Assembly (NCBI GenBank): GCA_020438185.1
Contig: JAGQVC010000119.1
Coordinates: 1 to 5,990 of the forward strand
From: Bacteroidota bacterium
Lineage (GTDB): Bacteria; Bacteroidota; Bacteroidia; M30B66
Reading direction: 5' to 3'
Length of the DNA stretch: 5,990 nt
Under the pieces are notes generated by a model. The model ran no database searches, was not told the origin of the DNA, and saw nothing but the letters and a program-made list of their open reading frames with translations. Within the stretch, counting starts at the first letter, position 1; every line of letters starts with the position of its first letter. This document shows, piece by piece, positions 5,242 through 5,990 of this stretch. Both the position numbers and the translations under genes were made by a program.

Positions 5242-5990
5242 ATGAAGCTTATAATCCGGTTTTTTCTTTCGGTGGTTCTCCTTTTTGTGCTGGCATTCGG
5301 CGGGCTGCTTTTGTACTCAACACTTACTGATTATTCGCCCGAACCCGAAAGTGAAGAATCTGTAGCGGTGAATGGCCCGGCATCGTTGCCAGTTGCCGGA
5401 GACACGCTGCAGTGTTTAATCTGGAACATCGGCTACGCCGGATTGGGAAAGGAAATGGACTTTTTTAATGGCGGCGGCAAGGGCGTTCGCCCGGATGAGG
5501 AAATGGCTTCAACTTATTTAAAGGGAATTGTTGAGTTTCTTAAGACAGAAGCGCCTAAGCTGGATTTTATTCTGCTTCAGGAGGTTGACCGCGATTCGAA
5601 ACGGAGTTATCACACCGACCAGGTGGAAAGTATTTCCAAGTCATTACCCGGTTTTGCTTCGGGCTTCGCCCTGAATTACGATGTAAAATTTGTTCCGGTA
5701 CCATTTGCCTTTCCTTATAAACCGTATGGTAAAACCTATGGTGGTTTGATGAGTTTGAGCAGGCATCCGGTAAAATCTGCAACGCGGCTTCAGTATCCGG
5801 GTGGTTTTGGCTGGCCTACAAAACTTTATATGCTCGATCGTTGCGCTCTCGAATTTCACATCCCGCTGGCAAGCGGAAAGGAATTGCTGCTTGTAAACAC
5901 CCACAACACTGCCTATGATGCGAGCGGAGAAATTAAAAAACAGGAGCTGAGTTTTATGAAAAAGCGCTATGAAGCTGCTGCGGCAGGCGG
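5242..5990 (+). CDS. Endonuclease/exonuclease/phosphatase (EEP) family protein, membrane-anchored, N-terminal part
   Basis: There are 249 complete residues, and the gene continues beyond the right edge. Residues 1-26 are a basic then hydrophobic membrane anchor or signal (KLIIRFFLSVVLLFVLAF), followed by an acidic linker (30-50). The DNase I-like fold begins near 56 with LIWNIGYAGLGKEMDFF (Asn62). It continues with LLQEVDRDSKRSYH, in which Glu114 is the expected metal ligand, LNYDVKFVPVPF (144-155), LDRCALEF (198-205) and VNTHNTAYD (218-226, with His221). The final SDH-type motif with the catalytic histidine should lie in the missing part, roughly the last 100 residues. The family cleaves phosphodiester or phosphomonoester bonds in nucleic acids, inositol phosphates or sphingolipids. 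The anchor suggests periplasmic or membrane-surface action. The substrate is unknown. Confidence 0.9.
   Translation, partial: MKLIIRFFLSVVLLFVLAFGGLLLYSTLTDYSPEPESEESVAVNGPASLPVAGDTLQCLIWNIGYAGLGKEMDFFNGGGKGVRPDEEMASTYLKGIVEFLKTEAPKLDFILLQEVDRDSKRSYHTDQVESISKSLPGFASGFALNYDVKFVPVPFAFPYKPYGKTYGGLMSLSRHPVKSATRLQYPGGFGWPTKLYMLDRCALEFHIPLASGKELLLVNTHNTAYDASGEIKKQELSFMKKRYEAAAAG

Noticed and set aside
5567..5904. Two minus-strand frames opposite the EEP-family gene
   Set aside because: The plus-strand frame carries the conserved EEP motifs through the same region.

Overview
The window looks like ordinary chromosomal DNA from a member of the Bacteroidota, most likely a Bacteroidales or Marinilabiliales-type organism. 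The evidence is a cell-surface protein with a CarboxypepD_reg-like domain followed by a DUF5686 region, a DUF6427-like membrane protein, start sites without Shine-Dalgarno sequences, and promoter elements matching the Bacteroidota -7 consensus TAnnTTTG. Base composition and coding style look even across the window. I see no insertion sequence, phage gene, tRNA, rRNA or CRISPR array.

Layout. Positions 1-890 (minus strand) hold the N-terminal 296 residues of a DUF5686-family exported protein. It starts at TTG and runs off the left edge. Positions 891-1048 are non-coding and hold an AT-rich hairpin and a strong intrinsic terminator for the next gene. Positions 1049-1210 (minus) encode a 53-residue single-pass membrane protein. 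It is transcribed divergently from a polytopic DUF6427-like membrane protein (1273-2274, plus). The 62-bp gap between them carries back-to-back promoter elements and a small palindrome. Nine bases after the membrane protein comes purQ (2284-3021, plus), the glutaminase subunit of FGAM synthase in purine synthesis.

purQ collides tail-to-tail, with a 19-bp overlap, with an MFS transporter gene (3003-4298, minus). The transporter is translationally coupled by a GTGA overlap to an upstream monoacylglycerol-lipase-like alpha/beta hydrolase (4295-5158, minus). The hydrolase is divergent from a membrane-anchored endonuclease/exonuclease/phosphatase (EEP) family protein (5242 onward, plus), which runs off the right edge.

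Functionally there are three modules: the DUF6427 membrane protein with PurQ, the hydrolase-MFS pair (perhaps ester hydrolysis plus transport; substrate unknown), and two envelope-associated proteins cut by the window edges. I found no convincing new system. The items most worth a second look are the small membrane protein with its shared divergent control region, the TTG start of the DUF5686 gene, and the purQ/MFS convergent overlap.
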